DNA of 61,640 nucleotides from TWA4 sp964613155 (GCA_964613155.1 CAZTHP010000002.1:1-61640), one strand, 5' to 3'; shown: positions 1 through 9,029, counted from the stretch's first letter. Notes: generated by a model not told the origin, from the letters alone. A program made the numbers and translations.

Positions 1-52
1 TACGAGGTTTATGAAGCAGGAAGCCCATTGGCTTTAGACAATGGGTAGTTCA
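1..52 (+). mobile_element. IS200/IS605-like right-end hairpin (remnant at window edge)
   Basis: The sequence GAAGCCCATTGGC, a short loop, then CAATGGGTAGTTCAC resembles the 3' hairpin and right end of IS200/IS605-type tnpB elements in Firmicutes. No tnpA or tnpB is visible to its right, so any element would lie to the left, outside the window. Family assignment rests on recall of the motif only. Confidence 0.4.
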
Positions 53-339
53 CAAGGTGGTAAGAGGTATAGAATTTTGATAAAATCAACTATTCTGACG
101 GTGTGTTTAATAATTTGAAAAAGAAGTATTTTTTTGGATAACCTAAAAATACACATAATATCTTGACATATTTTTAGATGGATGTTAGAATGTTCATCGT
201 ATTAGGTTAATGAATTAAAGCGTTGAATGGGATAAGTAACTGGAGATTACGTATTTCAGCGAGTGGCAGTTGATGGAAGTGTCGCAGCGGATTCCAGAGA
301 AGATCACCCAGGAGCTTCTGCATGAAACTGTATATTGGA

Positions 340-420
340 TTTAGAAGCCCAACTTTTGTAAGGCGGGGAAGTTTCCAATGTGTCATAAAACCCTTTGTTT
401 TCGTTAGAGGGAGTGTCAAA
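340..420 (+). other. possible second IS605-like end (palindrome ending GTGTCAA)
   Basis: A hairpin of CCCTTTG, a loop and TAGAGGG is followed by AGTGTCAA, a common end of IS605-like units. The stretch AATGTGTC.TAAAACCC also recurs near 40710. No transposase is present, so it may be a relic or a non-autonomous unit. Confidence 0.25.
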
Positions 421-611
421 AGGAGTAGTGTTAGACGTGGGCTGCACGTTACAGCAGCGCCGAATTAGAATGAATGCTGATACGGGGGCTTGATACTGCC
501 GTAGGGCAGATAGAAGTTCTGATTTGGACAGAGTGCGGAAGTAATTCCGAATTCAGGTGGTAACGCGTGTAGAGCACGTCCTGGCTAGTGGTTCAGGATG
601 TGCTTTTTTTT
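421..611 (+). promoter_or_regulatory. T-box-like tRNA-sensing leader
   Basis: An AGTAGTG segment near 424 is typical of the base of T-box stem I. AATTCAGGTGGTAACGCG at about 550-567 matches the conserved T-box antiterminator motif, and it is followed by a hairpin containing CGTCCTG and a run of T. Such leaders read tRNA charging and normally control aminoacyl-tRNA synthetase or amino-acid genes. Here the next gene is porG, 240 bases on, with an interspersed repeat between. I could not assign the specifier codon. Confidence 0.65.
573..611 (+). terminator. Rho-independent terminator of the T-box leader
   Basis: AGCACGTCCTGG and CAGGATGTGCT form a GC-rich stem with a nine-base loop, followed by eight T. 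The ~95-bp interspersed repeat starts directly at the end of the T run. Confidence 0.8.
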
Positions 612-706
612 ACGCGAGCAGCGATGAAAATGCTGTGCTTGCATAAGTATTTGAGGAGCACCGCAGTAACTTGAGAAACTTGCAGCGCGTGTTTTTCATA
701 GTTGAG
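611..706 (+). repeat. ~95-bp interspersed repeat, copy 1
   Basis: This stretch matches, on the opposite strand, 12241-12332, 31399-31493 and 45223-45321. It runs from TACGCGAGCAGCGATG to CATAGTTGAG. All four copies lie beside an intrinsic terminator. The copies contain complementary arms (GAGAAAC with GTTTCTC, TGCTTG with CAAGCA in the better-preserved ones), so a transcript could fold. Confidence 0.85.
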
Positions 707-849
707 CACAATCGCGCGAAACCTGTCAATTTTTGGTAACTATTTGGCTAATAATAGCTAATTAAGTGATTTGCAGCTGTTCAGAGCCAACACAGCGTAT
801 TTTGGAGGTTGGCATGAATCGTTACAACATTTTATAAGGAGAAAAGCAT

Positions 850-1422
850 ATGAACAACATTGTTGAAATCAGATGGCATGGCCGCGGCGGTCAGGGTGCA
901 AAGACAGCAGCGCTTTTGTTGGCAGATGTTGCATTCCAGACCGGCAAATATGTACAGGGATTTCCGGAGTATGGCCCGGAACGTATGGGAGCACCGATTA
1001 CCGCTTATAATCGAATCAGTGACACACAGATTCGGGTGCATTCCAATATTTATGACCCTGATTATGTAGTAGTAGTAGATGAAAGCTTGCTGGAGACTGT
1101 TGATGTTACAAAGGGTCTGAAGAAAGAAGGCGCAATTGTCATCAACACAGAAAAGACAAAGGAAGAAATCCTTCCTCACCTGCATGGTTATGAAGGAAAA
1201 GTTTACATCATTGATGCGAGAAAAGTTTCAATTGCAGCACTGGGTAAATATTTCCCGAATTCTCCTATGCTTGCAGCAATCGTTAAAGTAAGCGGTGTGA
1301 TGGATCGCGATACTTTTATGAAAGAAATGCGCAGCTCATTTGCTCATAAATTTGCTTCTAAACCGGAAGTAATTGAAGGAAATATGAAAGCACTGGAAAT
1401 GGCATTTGACGAAGTGCAGTAA
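850..1422 (+). CDS. porG: pyruvate:ferredoxin oxidoreductase, gamma subunit
   Basis: This 190-aa protein is the gamma subunit of a four-subunit 2-oxoacid:ferredoxin oxidoreductase, which oxidises pyruvate and CoA to acetyl-CoA and CO2 and reduces ferredoxin in the cytoplasm. The N-terminal glycine-rich segment GRGGQGAKTAALLLA and the following GFPEYGPERMGAPITAY are family signatures that help bind CoA and TPP. AAGGAG lies 9 bases before the ATG. It is first in the order gamma-delta-alpha-beta with porD, porA and porB, separated from porD by about 150 bases. Pyruvate rather than another 2-oxoacid is inferred from overall similarity of the subunits. The long leader with a T-box is unusual. Confidence 0.93.
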   Translation: MNNIVEIRWHGRGGQGAKTAALLLADVAFQTGKYVQGFPEYGPERMGAPITAYNRISDTQIRVHSNIYDPDYVVVVDESLLETVDVTKGLKKEGAIVINTEKTKEEILPHLHGYEGKVYIIDARKVSIAALGKYFPNSPMLAAIVKVSGVMDRDTFMKEMRSSFAHKFASKPEVIEGNMKALEMAFDEVQ

Positions 1423-1570
1423 ATATACGGCAAATATGCTGCAAACTACCCAGGAAATAATTAAATTGTATCAGTGAACTAATACAAAAAATACCAACCT
1501 CACTATTAGGCTTTGGTGCGAGAGGTACCCAATTGAAAAACAGGTACCGTGATAAGAAAGGATTAGAATA

Positions 1571-1876
1571 ATGGCTACAGATATGAATAAATTAAATGAA
1601 TCCTGCAGCTGGAGAGATCTGACAGAAGGTATGCAGATTTATGAAGGCGGCACTTCTGCTCAGTTCCATACAGGTGAATGGACTGCTGTTAAGCCGGATT
1701 TTGATGCAGAGAAATGTACACAGTGTCTGCTCTGCGTTCCGGTCTGTCCGGATAGTGCAATTCCGGTTTCCGATTATAAAAGAGGCGAATTTGACTATGA
1801 CCACTGCAAAGGCTGCGGTATTTGTGTAAATGCCTGCAAACCTGGCGCAATTACGATGAAAGGAGTAAATAAATAA
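1571..1876 (+). CDS. porD: pyruvate:ferredoxin oxidoreductase, delta (ferredoxin) subunit
   Basis: This 101-aa subunit carries two [4Fe-4S] clusters that pass electrons from the TPP site to external ferredoxin. Both binding motifs are visible: CTQCLLCVPVCP around residues 50-61 and CKGCGICVNACKP around residues 79-91. The first 45 residues hold the family motif WRDLTEG. Its TAA stop overlaps the ATG of porA by one base (TAATG), pointing to coupled translation. Length is normal for PorD. Confidence 0.95.
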   Translation: MATDMNKLNESCSWRDLTEGMQIYEGGTSAQFHTGEWTAVKPDFDAEKCTQCLLCVPVCPDSAIPVSDYKRGEFDYDHCKGCGICVNACKPGAITMKGVNK

Positions 1877-3054
1877 TGGCTAAAAGAGATCGTTTATCTG
1901 GTAATGAAGCGGTTGCAGAAGCACTGCGTCAGATCAATCCTGACGTTATGCCTGCATTTCCGATTACTCCTTCCACTGAAATCCCTCAGTATTTCTCAAA
2001 ATTTGTAGCAAACGGACAGGTAGATACCGAATTTATTCCCGTTGAATCCGAACATAGTGCGATGAGTGCTGCAATTGGTGCAGAAGCAGCTGGTGCCAGA
2101 ACATTATCTGCAACATCTTCCTGTGGTATGGCATATATGTGGGAAGAATTATACATTGCAGCATCAAACCGTCTGCCGATCGCATTGGCATTAGTAAACC
2201 GTGCGTTATCCGGCCCGATCAATATCAACTGCGATCACTCCGATTCTATGGGCGCAAGAGATGCTGGCTGGATTCAGATTTATGCAGAAAACAACCAGGA
2301 AGCTTACGATAATATGGTACAGGCTTTCCGTATTGCAGAACATAAAGATGTACGTCTTCCGATCATGATCTGCCAGGACGGTTTTATTACCAGTCATGCA
2401 GTAGAAAATATCATTTTGATGGAAGATGAAGAAGTAAAGAATTTTGTTGGAGAATATCATCCCGAACATTACATGCTGAATCCGAATGAAACGATGGCAG
2501 TTGGACCTTATTCTGTAACAAACTTCTATATGGAAGCAAAACGTGCGCAGGCAGAGGGTCTGCACAATGCTAAACGTGTTGTAAAAGAAGTAGCAGATGA
2601 ATTTGCACAGATCACAGGCAGACAGTATGGCTGGTTTGAAGAATACCAGATGGAAGATGCAGAATATGCGATGGTTCTGATCGGTTCTGCTGCTGGTACT
2701 GCAAAAGATGCAGTTGACAAGCTTCGTGCAGAAGGTAAAAAGGTTGGTCTGATCAAGATTCGTATGTTCCGTCCTTTCCCCGCTGCTGAAATTGCAGAAG
2801 CTCTGAAAAATGTAAAAGCCGTTGCGTTGATGGATCGTACCGAAAGCTACAACGACCATGGCGGTCCGATCGGTGCAGAAGTAATGGCTGCGCTGTATCG
2901 TGCAAAAGCATCTTGCGAAGCAGTAAATTATGTATATGGTCTGGGCGGCCGCGATGTACGTGTAGAGCATATTGAAGGTGTTTACGCAGAACTGGAAAAA
3001 GTAGCAGCAGAAGGTACAGATAACGTATATCGTTATATGGGCTTAAGAGAGTAA
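1876..3054 (+). CDS. porA: pyruvate:ferredoxin oxidoreductase, alpha subunit
   Basis: The 392-aa alpha subunit forms, with PorB, the site where pyruvate is decarboxylated. It opens with LSGNEAVAEALRQINPDV and FPITPSTEI, the typical start of the family, followed by VESEHSAMSAAIGAEAAGART and the pyruvate-enzyme segment around ALSGPININCDHSD. The C-terminal half holds the transketolase-like domain (IKIRMFRPFPAAEI, MDRTESYNDHGGPIG). Length is normal. It is coupled to porD and is 21 bases from porB. Confidence 0.95.
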   Translation: MAKRDRLSGNEAVAEALRQINPDVMPAFPITPSTEIPQYFSKFVANGQVDTEFIPVESEHSAMSAAIGAEAAGARTLSATSSCGMAYMWEELYIAASNRLPIALALVNRALSGPININCDHSDSMGARDAGWIQIYAENNQEAYDNMVQAFRIAEHKDVRLPIMICQDGFITSHAVENIILMEDEEVKNFVGEYHPEHYMLNPNETMAVGPYSVTNFYMEAKRAQAEGLHNAKRVVKEVADEFAQITGRQYGWFEEYQMEDAEYAMVLIGSAAGTAKDAVDKLRAEGKKVGLIKIRMFRPFPAAEIAEALKNVKAVALMDRTESYNDHGGPIGAEVMAALYRAKASCEAVNYVYGLGGRDVRVEHIEGVYAELEKVAAEGTDNVYRYMGLRE

Positions 3055-3075
3055 TCGAGATCAGGAGGAACTACT

Positions 3076-4005
3076 ATGAGTTACAATTTTAAAGAAGTTA
3101 TGAATCGTCCTGAGCGTCTGGCTCCGGGCCACAGAATGTGTGCAGGCTGCGGCGGTACGATTGCAGCAAGAAATGTACTGCGTGCTCTGCATGAAGGCGA
3201 TAAAGCAGTTATCGGTAATGCAACAGGCTGTTTGGAAGTTTCCACCTTTATGTATCCTTACGTAGCATATCAGGACAGCTATATCCACAATGCATTTGAA
3301 AATGCAGGCGCAACGATGAGTGGCGTTGAAGGTGCGTACAATGCACTTCGCCGTAAAGGAAAATTAGATGAAACCTATAAATTTATCACCTTCGGCGGTG
3401 ACGGCGGTACTTACGATATCGGTCTGCAGTCCTTATCCGGCGCAATGGAAAGAAACCATGATATGGTTTACGTTTGCTATGACAACGGCGCGTATATGAA
3501 CACCGGTATTCAGCGTTCCTCAGCAACACCGATGTTTGCGGATACCACTACAACACCTGTAGGAAGCCAGTCAAATGGTAAACCGCAGAACCGGAAGGAT
3601 TTGGCACAGGTTATCGCAGCACATGACATTCCTTATGTAGCACAGACAACCTTTACTAAAAACTTCAAAGACCTGCATACAAAAGCAGAAAAAGCAATCT
3701 ACACACCTGGCGCAGCATTCTTAAATATTATGGCACCCTGCCCCAGAGGATGGAGATACAACACACCGGATATTATGGAAATCTGCCGTTTAGGTATGGA
3801 AACCTGCTACTGGCCGTTATTCGAAGTCATCGAAGGAAAATGGGTTCTGAACTACACACCCAAGCAGAAACTGCCCGTAGAAGATTTCCTGATCAAACAG
3901 GGTCGTTTCAAACATCTGTTTAAGAAAGGCAATGAATATCTCATCGAAGAATTCCAGAAAGAAGTCGATAGAAGATGGGAAGACCTCTTAAAGAGATGTG
4001 AATAA
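3076..4005 (+). CDS. porB: pyruvate:ferredoxin oxidoreductase, beta subunit (TPP binding)
   Basis: The 309-aa beta subunit binds thiamine diphosphate and one [4Fe-4S] cluster. Visible motifs are MCAGCGG near residue 24, the TPP motif GGDGGTYDIG near residue 111, and YDNGAYMNTGIQRS. AGGAGG precedes the ATG. It is the last gene of the por cluster and is followed by a hairpin terminator about 300 bases on. Length fits PorB proteins. Confidence 0.95.
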   Translation: MSYNFKEVMNRPERLAPGHRMCAGCGGTIAARNVLRALHEGDKAVIGNATGCLEVSTFMYPYVAYQDSYIHNAFENAGATMSGVEGAYNALRRKGKLDETYKFITFGGDGGTYDIGLQSLSGAMERNHDMVYVCYDNGAYMNTGIQRSSATPMFADTTTTPVGSQSNGKPQNRKDLAQVIAAHDIPYVAQTTFTKNFKDLHTKAEKAIYTPGAAFLNIMAPCPRGWRYNTPDIMEICRLGMETCYWPLFEVIEGKWVLNYTPKQKLPVEDFLIKQGRFKHLFKKGNEYLIEEFQKEVDRRWEDLLKRCE

Positions 4006-4303
4006 AAAATGTAAATAGGGATGGACAGGTGGAAAGATTGATCAGAATCGATTCCGTTGGAAACAATCCGGAATGTATTTTCACAACCCTATTATAATAG
4101 GAAGAAACCCATCCCAAATCATTCCAATTCAGGTGGAAATCCCTTGTAATTTAAGGAAGTTTAGATGAAAATGAACCAATCTAAATTTAGACAAGAAACC
4201 ATGTAATCTGAAAAGATTTCGATGAAAATACGTTTATCTACATTTATAGAAAAATATCGAAATCTGAGAGGATTTGGATAGAAACCACCGTAATTAAATC
4301 AGA

Positions 4304-4340
4304 GACCTCCGCTTTGTAGTACAGAGCGGAGGTTATTTGT
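4304..4340 (+). terminator. hairpin terminator downstream of por genes
   Basis: ACCTCCGCT and AGCGGAGGT form a nine-pair stem with a loop of about eleven bases, then TTATTTGTTT. It lies in the 619-base gap after porB, which holds no gene that I can support. Confidence 0.65.
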
Positions 4341-4492
4341 TTATTTATCAATTGCTGTCTGGTCTATCAATTGTTGTTTGGTCTATCAATTGCTATCTGA
4401 TTCATCAACTGCTGTTTATTTTATCAATTGCTGTTTGGTCTATCAATTGCTATCTGATTCATCAATTGCTGTCTGGTCTGCCAGTTGATTCT
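4341..4492. repeat. 19-bp tandem repeat, about eight copies
   Basis: The unit ATCAATTGCTGTNTGGTCT recurs with a constant 19-base step (starts at 4347, 4366, 4385, 4404, 4423, 4442, 4461 and a decayed one near 4480). There are no spacers, so it is not CRISPR. It opens one frame by chance but has no coding character. Confidence 0.85.
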
Positions 4493-4627
4493 TTGTGCTA
4501 TCCGTGGATTGTCGAAATTCGAGCCTTGATTTTCAAACAGATTGCATATTTATTAATAATATAGACTCTGTTAAAATAAATGCAGATTGATACATTTCTT
4601 TAACAAATACTGAGGGAGGATATATTG

Positions 4628-5632
4628 ATGTTAACGACAAAGAACAATTTTTTGGAAACCATTAAAAAAGGCGGTAATCCTGATCGCGTGGTCAATCAGT
4701 ATGAGGCAACGATTCCGATTATGATCGATCCTGTTCAGAAATATACGAGAGGAAATCGTGTAAAAGGAAAGACTACAAAAGATCGTTGGGGTACTGAAAT
4801 CGCATGGCCGGAGGATCAGATGTTTGCGATGCCTCATATTACAGCGGATAATAAAGTATGTCCCGATGTTACGGAATGGAGAAAGTATGTAACAGTGCCG
4901 GATTTGGTGGCAAATTGTTCCAATCCTGCTGACTGGGAACCGGCTTTAGAGGCAGCTGCTAAAATTGACCGGGAAGATAAAATGGTGATGTCTTTCATGG
5001 GAACCGGCGTTTTCGAAGAACTGCATCATTTGATGGGATTTGAGGATACGTTAATGAATCTGCTGTTAGAGCCGGATGATATGCTGGAATTAGCAGAAGC
5101 AATTGGAGAATATCGTTTCCAGTATACCAAATTGCTGGTAGATTATATGAAACCTGATGTGATTATTTCCCATGATGACTGGGGCAGCAAAACCAATTTA
5201 TTTATGAGCCCGGAGGTTTGGAGAGAAATCATCAAACCGCAGTATGTGAAAATGTATGGTTATATGAAAGAACACGGTGTGATCATTATGCATCATGCGG
5301 ATTCCTTCTGCGAACCGATTGTAGAAGATATGGTGGAACTTGGAATTGATGTATGGCAGGGCGTTTTACCGACAAATGATATTCCCGCAATCCAGAAACA
5401 GCTGAATGGTCGGATGGCTTTGATGGGCGGTATTGATTCGGTAATCGACCGCGCAGGTGTATCAGAGGAAGAAGTACGTGCAGAAGTACGCCGTGCATGC
5501 CGTGAATATGTACCTGGCGGCAACTTTATTCCCAGTTTGACCTATGGTCTGCCTGGTGCAATGTTCAAAGAATTAGATCCCATCATTTATGATGAAATTC
5601 AGAGATACAGCAAGGAAGAATTTGAAAAATAA
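4628..5632 (+). CDS. uroporphyrinogen decarboxylase-family protein (MtaA/CmuA-like)
   Basis: This 334-aa cytoplasmic protein belongs to the URO-D/MtaA/CmuA superfamily, a TIM-barrel group that includes haem-pathway decarboxylases and methyltransferases moving methyl groups to or from corrinoid proteins. Seen: ISHDDWGSKTNLFMSP, MHHADSFCEPIVEDMVELG with His and Cys in the position used for zinc in methyltransferases, and LMGGIDS. Haem genes are absent nearby, so a methyltransferase-like role is more likely than UroD itself; substrate unknown. A PucR-type regulator follows. GAGGGAGGA lies 8 bases before the chosen ATG; a TTG three bases earlier is the alternative. Confidence 0.8.
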   Translation: MLTTKNNFLETIKKGGNPDRVVNQYEATIPIMIDPVQKYTRGNRVKGKTTKDRWGTEIAWPEDQMFAMPHITADNKVCPDVTEWRKYVTVPDLVANCSNPADWEPALEAAAKIDREDKMVMSFMGTGVFEELHHLMGFEDTLMNLLLEPDDMLELAEAIGEYRFQYTKLLVDYMKPDVIISHDDWGSKTNLFMSPEVWREIIKPQYVKMYGYMKEHGVIIMHHADSFCEPIVEDMVELGIDVWQGVLPTNDIPAIQKQLNGRMALMGGIDSVIDRAGVSEEEVRAEVRRACREYVPGGNFIPSLTYGLPGAMFKELDPIIYDEIQRYSKEEFEK

Positions 5633-5636
5633 AAAC

Positions 5637-5990
5637 CTGCCGGAGAACGGCTTTCCCAAAAGCAGATAGCAGATAAAAGAACATCTGTGGGAGAGTGGTT
5701 TCCCAAAAGCAGATAGCAGATAAAGGAACGTCTGTGGGAGAGTGGTTTCCCAAAAACAGATAGCGAATAAAGGAACATCTGTAGGAGAGTGGTTTCCCAA
5801 AAACAGATAGCGAATAAAGGAACATCTGTAGGAGAGCGGTTTCCCAAAAACAGATAGCGAATAAAGGAACATCTGCAGGAAAACGGTTTCCAAGAAGCAG
5901 ATAGCAGATAAAGAAAAATCTTGCAGGAGAATATTTTCCCAAAAGCAGATAGCGAATAAGCGAATAAAGGAACGTCTGCAAGAGAACGAT
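5637..5990. repeat. 47-bp tandem repeat, about seven copies
   Basis: The segment TTTCCCAAAANCAGATAGC recurs every 47 bases (5652, 5699, 5746, 5793, 5840 and onwards), with the later copies more diverged. It fills nearly the whole gap between the URO-D-family gene and the regulator. Because 47 is not a multiple of 3, it keeps long but meaningless frames open on the minus strand. Confidence 0.9.
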
Positions 5991-6142
5991 TTTTAAAATG
6001 GTGCGAAAGAAAGAAGATGATTTTCGTTGGTAGTGATTTTCTTTGGAGAGAATTACAGATGAAAGTCATCTTTTTTTCTGATATAATCGGTGTGACAATA
6101 ATTGGAAAAAATTGTAAATTCATGGTTATGAGGGGTGGTATC

Positions 6143-7750
6143 ATGGTTTCAATTCGAAGAAATGCAGGGAGATTAAAACGGTTTTACCTGAATATGCAGA
6201 TGATCGTTGATGAATTGCAGGAAAAGGACATGATGTTTCGCTATTGTCCGGGGGATTCTTCTGAGGAATTGCTGGATGTTCGGATTTATCAGGAAATGTT
6301 TCCGCTGAATTGTTTGGAACGTCATCAGCTTTTAATCGTAACGGCAAAGATGTTCCGCGAACGGTTTCTGGAAGGTTCACAGGGGAGTTTTCTGGTGATC
6401 GGAGAGGTAAAGGAGTTTCGAAATGATCTGCGGGCAGTGGTTTTTCTGGAGGAGGATGTAGACGTTCTGGAACTTTTGAATCTGGTACAGGATGTATTTG
6501 AGCGAAATAATCAGTGGGTTGGAAAGCTGAAGGATGCGATGCTGGAAGATTGTACTTTAAATGAGCTGTGTGAAATCTCGCAGCCGTATTTTCAGAATCC
6601 ATTATTTATCCACAATCCGCAATTTTATATTTTGGGAACTTCTGGATGGGTTACGGGGATGTCGGAGTGGGATTATGACCAGACAACCGGCAGAGATATG
6701 GTCAGCACCGACCTGATTAATTATTTTAAAACGGATCAAGAATATCTGGATACGCTGGATACCTCTGGGGCACAGGTTTATGTTGGGGATTTTCGTTCTT
6801 TTCGCTGCGCGTATGTCAATCTTTGGAATACGGCAGGTGGTTATGAGGGGCGGCTGTGTATCAATGAACTGCAGACTTCGATCAAACCGGGGCAGATCCA
6901 CGCGATGGAGTATTTGGCAGGGCTGATTATTCTCTTTTTACAGAAGAAAGCGATCAACGAACAGAGCAGTGTACAGCCTTTTGAACGTTTTCTTTGTGAA
7001 ATATTGGAAGGAACGGCAGAGCCGCATGGGATTTATGATACGTTGCTGGAACGGCAGGGATGGAATTTGCAGGATCGGTTTATTTGTGTGAAATTATCGG
7101 TTTCGCAGCGTGATATTCACACGCGCTCGGTGACGGGAATCTGCAATTTAATCCGGGCAGAGTTTGAAGCGGCTTGCGCCTTTCCTTATGAAAATCATAT
7201 TCTGGCGGTTTTGAATTTAACGAAAATGCAGATGAATTTGAATGAATGTTTGTCTCGATTTTCCACGATTTTGAGAGAAGGTTTGCTGAAAGCAGGAAGC
7301 AGCAATGAATTTCAGGATTTATTTGAATTGCCGCAGGCTTATCGGCAGGCGGATATCGCATTGATTTATGGAAATCAAAGAAGTCCGATGAAATGGTGTC
7401 ATAAATTTCAGGAAATCGCGATGTACTACTGCATTTGCCAGGTCTGTCAGAATTTGGAGCCGCATGCAGTCTGCGCACCGGGTCTGCTGAAGCTGCAGGC
7501 GTATGACCAGGAAAATGAATCGGACCTCTATCATACGTTAGATATTTACCTTCAAACAGACCGCAATACGGTACAAACTGCGCAGAAATTGTATATCCAT
7601 CGAAGTACCCTTTTTTATCGGCTCAATAAGATTAAAAAAATACTGGAAATGGATTTGGAGGATTATGAAGAATGTCTCTATCTTCGCTTTTCCCTCTATA
7701 TGATGAGCCAGCTGCCGACCGCAGAACCACCAGAAAATTTCGGCAGTTGA
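6143..7750 (+). CDS. PucR-type transcriptional regulator
   Basis: This 535-aa protein has the PucR-family C-terminal helix-turn-helix (about residues 470-525: LDIYLQTDRNTVQTAQKLYI, HRSTLFYRLNKIKKI). Such proteins control purine, proline or other catabolic genes. The N-terminal 350 residues are an uncharacterised sensor part. I chose the ATG at 6143, reading MVSIRRNAGRL, because AGGGGTGG lies 5 bases upstream; in-frame ATGs at 6122 and 6128 lack this. It follows the URO-D-family gene across a 47-bp repeat array and may regulate it; ligand unknown. Confidence 0.85.
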   Translation: MVSIRRNAGRLKRFYLNMQMIVDELQEKDMMFRYCPGDSSEELLDVRIYQEMFPLNCLERHQLLIVTAKMFRERFLEGSQGSFLVIGEVKEFRNDLRAVVFLEEDVDVLELLNLVQDVFERNNQWVGKLKDAMLEDCTLNELCEISQPYFQNPLFIHNPQFYILGTSGWVTGMSEWDYDQTTGRDMVSTDLINYFKTDQEYLDTLDTSGAQVYVGDFRSFRCAYVNLWNTAGGYEGRLCINELQTSIKPGQIHAMEYLAGLIILFLQKKAINEQSSVQPFERFLCEILEGTAEPHGIYDTLLERQGWNLQDRFICVKLSVSQRDIHTRSVTGICNLIRAEFEAACAFPYENHILAVLNLTKMQMNLNECLSRFSTILREGLLKAGSSNEFQDLFELPQAYRQADIALIYGNQRSPMKWCHKFQEIAMYYCICQVCQNLEPHAVCAPGLLKLQAYDQENESDLYHTLDIYLQTDRNTVQTAQKLYIHRSTLFYRLNKIKKILEMDLEDYEECLYLRFSLYMMSQLPTAEPPENFGS

Positions 7751-7754
7751 GCTG

Positions 7755-8000
7755 AAAAAGAGCAGAAGATCTTATCAGCTGGAAATCCTTGAAGATTTCA
7801 CAGCCTGTGAGCAGCTGAAAAGTTGTATCAGTTGAAACCTATCGAAGATTTCACAGCCTGTGAGCAGCTGAAAAGCTGTATCAGCTGGAAACCCTTGAAG
7901 GTTTCACAGCCTGCGAGCAGCTGAAAGCTGTATCAGCTGAAAAGCATCAAAGCTTTTACTGTTAGTGAGCAGCTGAAAAATACTGAAAAGTTTCAGCCGA
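7755..8000. repeat. 53-bp tandem repeat, about four copies
   Basis: The block CAGCCTGTGAGCAGCTGAAA recurs at 7801, 7854 and 7907, with partial copies on both sides. The array begins within about 10 bases of the regulator stop codon and ends at the 3' end of the convergent FmdE-like gene. Confidence 0.85.
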
Positions 8001-8005
8001 CCGCT

Positions 8006-8533
8006 TTATACATGGAATCGGTCGTATTCTTCAAAACAGTCCAGACATAATTTTTGATCACCCTGCAGTCGAATCCAGTTCGAGCCGGTTACTTCTCCGC
8101 AGCAGTCGCAGGTGATCGAAGTGAAGATTCGAGCTGATTCGGGCAATTTGATTTTCGTTTCTTTCACATCAAATAATTCGCAGGGCTTTTTGGTCTGGTA
8201 GTAGGCAAAGGATTCTTCCTTGGTCATACCTGCCGGTTTGGGTTTCAATACCAGACGAACGGATTTTCCGGTTTTGCGATTATAAAAAGAAAAAGCTTGT
8301 TTTCCGCGCATATGGAAAAGGAGATTTCCTTTTCCAGCGGAGCAGCCTAAAATGACCTGGATCGCATCGATTCCGCAGGCATCATTTTCCGAGATACAAA
8401 CCACTTCTTCATCATTTGAAAAGGTCAATTCTAATAATTCGATTGCGTAGGATGCGGCTTGATAGCCGATGGCAAGTCCGCCACAGGAATGTCCATGGAA
8501 CGATACGCATTTTTCCCAGAGTTCTTTGTTCAT
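8006..8533 (-). CDS. FmdE-family protein with C-terminal zinc ribbon
   Basis: The 175-aa protein starts MNKELWEKCVSFHGHSCGGL; HGHxCGG is the hallmark of the FmdE family (named after a gene beside formylmethanofuran dehydrogenase in methanogens). The last 45 residues hold two CxxC pairs (CDCCGEVTG and CLDCF), a zinc-ribbon arrangement. The molecular role of bacterial members is not settled; metal or pterin-cofactor binding is often proposed. A shorter relative lies at 52608-52991. It is transcribed away from aspA. Confidence 0.85.
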   Translation of the reverse strand: MNKELWEKCVSFHGHSCGGLAIGYQAASYAIELLELTFSNDEEVVCISENDACGIDAIQVILGCSAGKGNLLFHMRGKQAFSFYNRKTGKSVRLVLKPKPAGMTKEESFAYYQTKKPCELFDVKETKIKLPESARIFTSITCDCCGEVTGSNWIRLQGDQKLCLDCFEEYDRFHV

Positions 8534-8683
8534 AATAAAAATAGTTCCTTTCTGTTTGCTAAGTGTACAGGTAGAGGTTATACGTTAAGATTTTTCTTAG
8601 CAACTCTACATTACGTGCACGTTTTTTGTGTTAAGGTTATTCTGACAACATAAACATACACAAAATTATTAAAAATTAATAGT

Positions 8684-8722
8684 GTTATCCATCCCCCCCC
8701 TAAAGGAGTGGGCTTTTCGCAC
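8684..8722 (-). repeat. palindromic repeat unit R2a, copy 1
   Basis: On the minus strand this reads GTGCGAAAAGCCCACTCCTT, then AGG, a G run and GATGGATAAC. It matches 33289-33339. The inverted arms CCCACTCC and GGGGGGGG-like bases form a hairpin of the kind seen at IS200/IS605 ends. The rest of the gap from 8534 to 9029 is AT-rich, presumably with promoters for both divergent genes; I see no further gene. Confidence 0.6.
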
Positions 8723-9029
8723 ATTCATTGTAACATTTTACCGTGTTAGGGGCAAGCGGCGCAGCTTCCATAGGATAAGGATGTGCCAACAGTGTTGTGA
8801 TTTTACTGGGGGCAGCTTCTGTACATTATGAATAAAAAACTATACTATATATAAAGATATAAATATTTGATTATAACAATACGACCGCTTATAATGAAAC
8901 CAAAGAAAGGAAACAATGAGCGAACGGCGGCAAAAACTACGAACTGGAAAAACCAGTGATTTGAAAACTAGAAAACTAGAGATTTACAGAGTGCTGCCGA
9001 TGCGCGGATCGATAGAGAGGAGATTTATT

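Noticed and set aside
207..419. Minus-strand frame of 70 codons at the left edge
   Set aside because: It lies across the IS-like palindrome and T-box start, with no ribosome-binding site or recognisable similarity.
2206..2970. 254-codon minus-strand frame inside porA
   Set aside because: Shadow of porA; cysteine- and phenylalanine-rich composition typical of antisense frames.
4341..4492. Reading frame of 75 codons across the 19-bp array
   Set aside because: Purely repeat-derived sequence, without start signal or protein character.
5583..6144. Long overlapping minus-strand frames of 106-181 residues with repeated LFAICFWETT-like segments
   Set aside because: They are products of the 47-bp tandem array, whose unit is not a multiple of three and lacks stops on that strand. 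No ribosome-binding site and no homology are recognisable.
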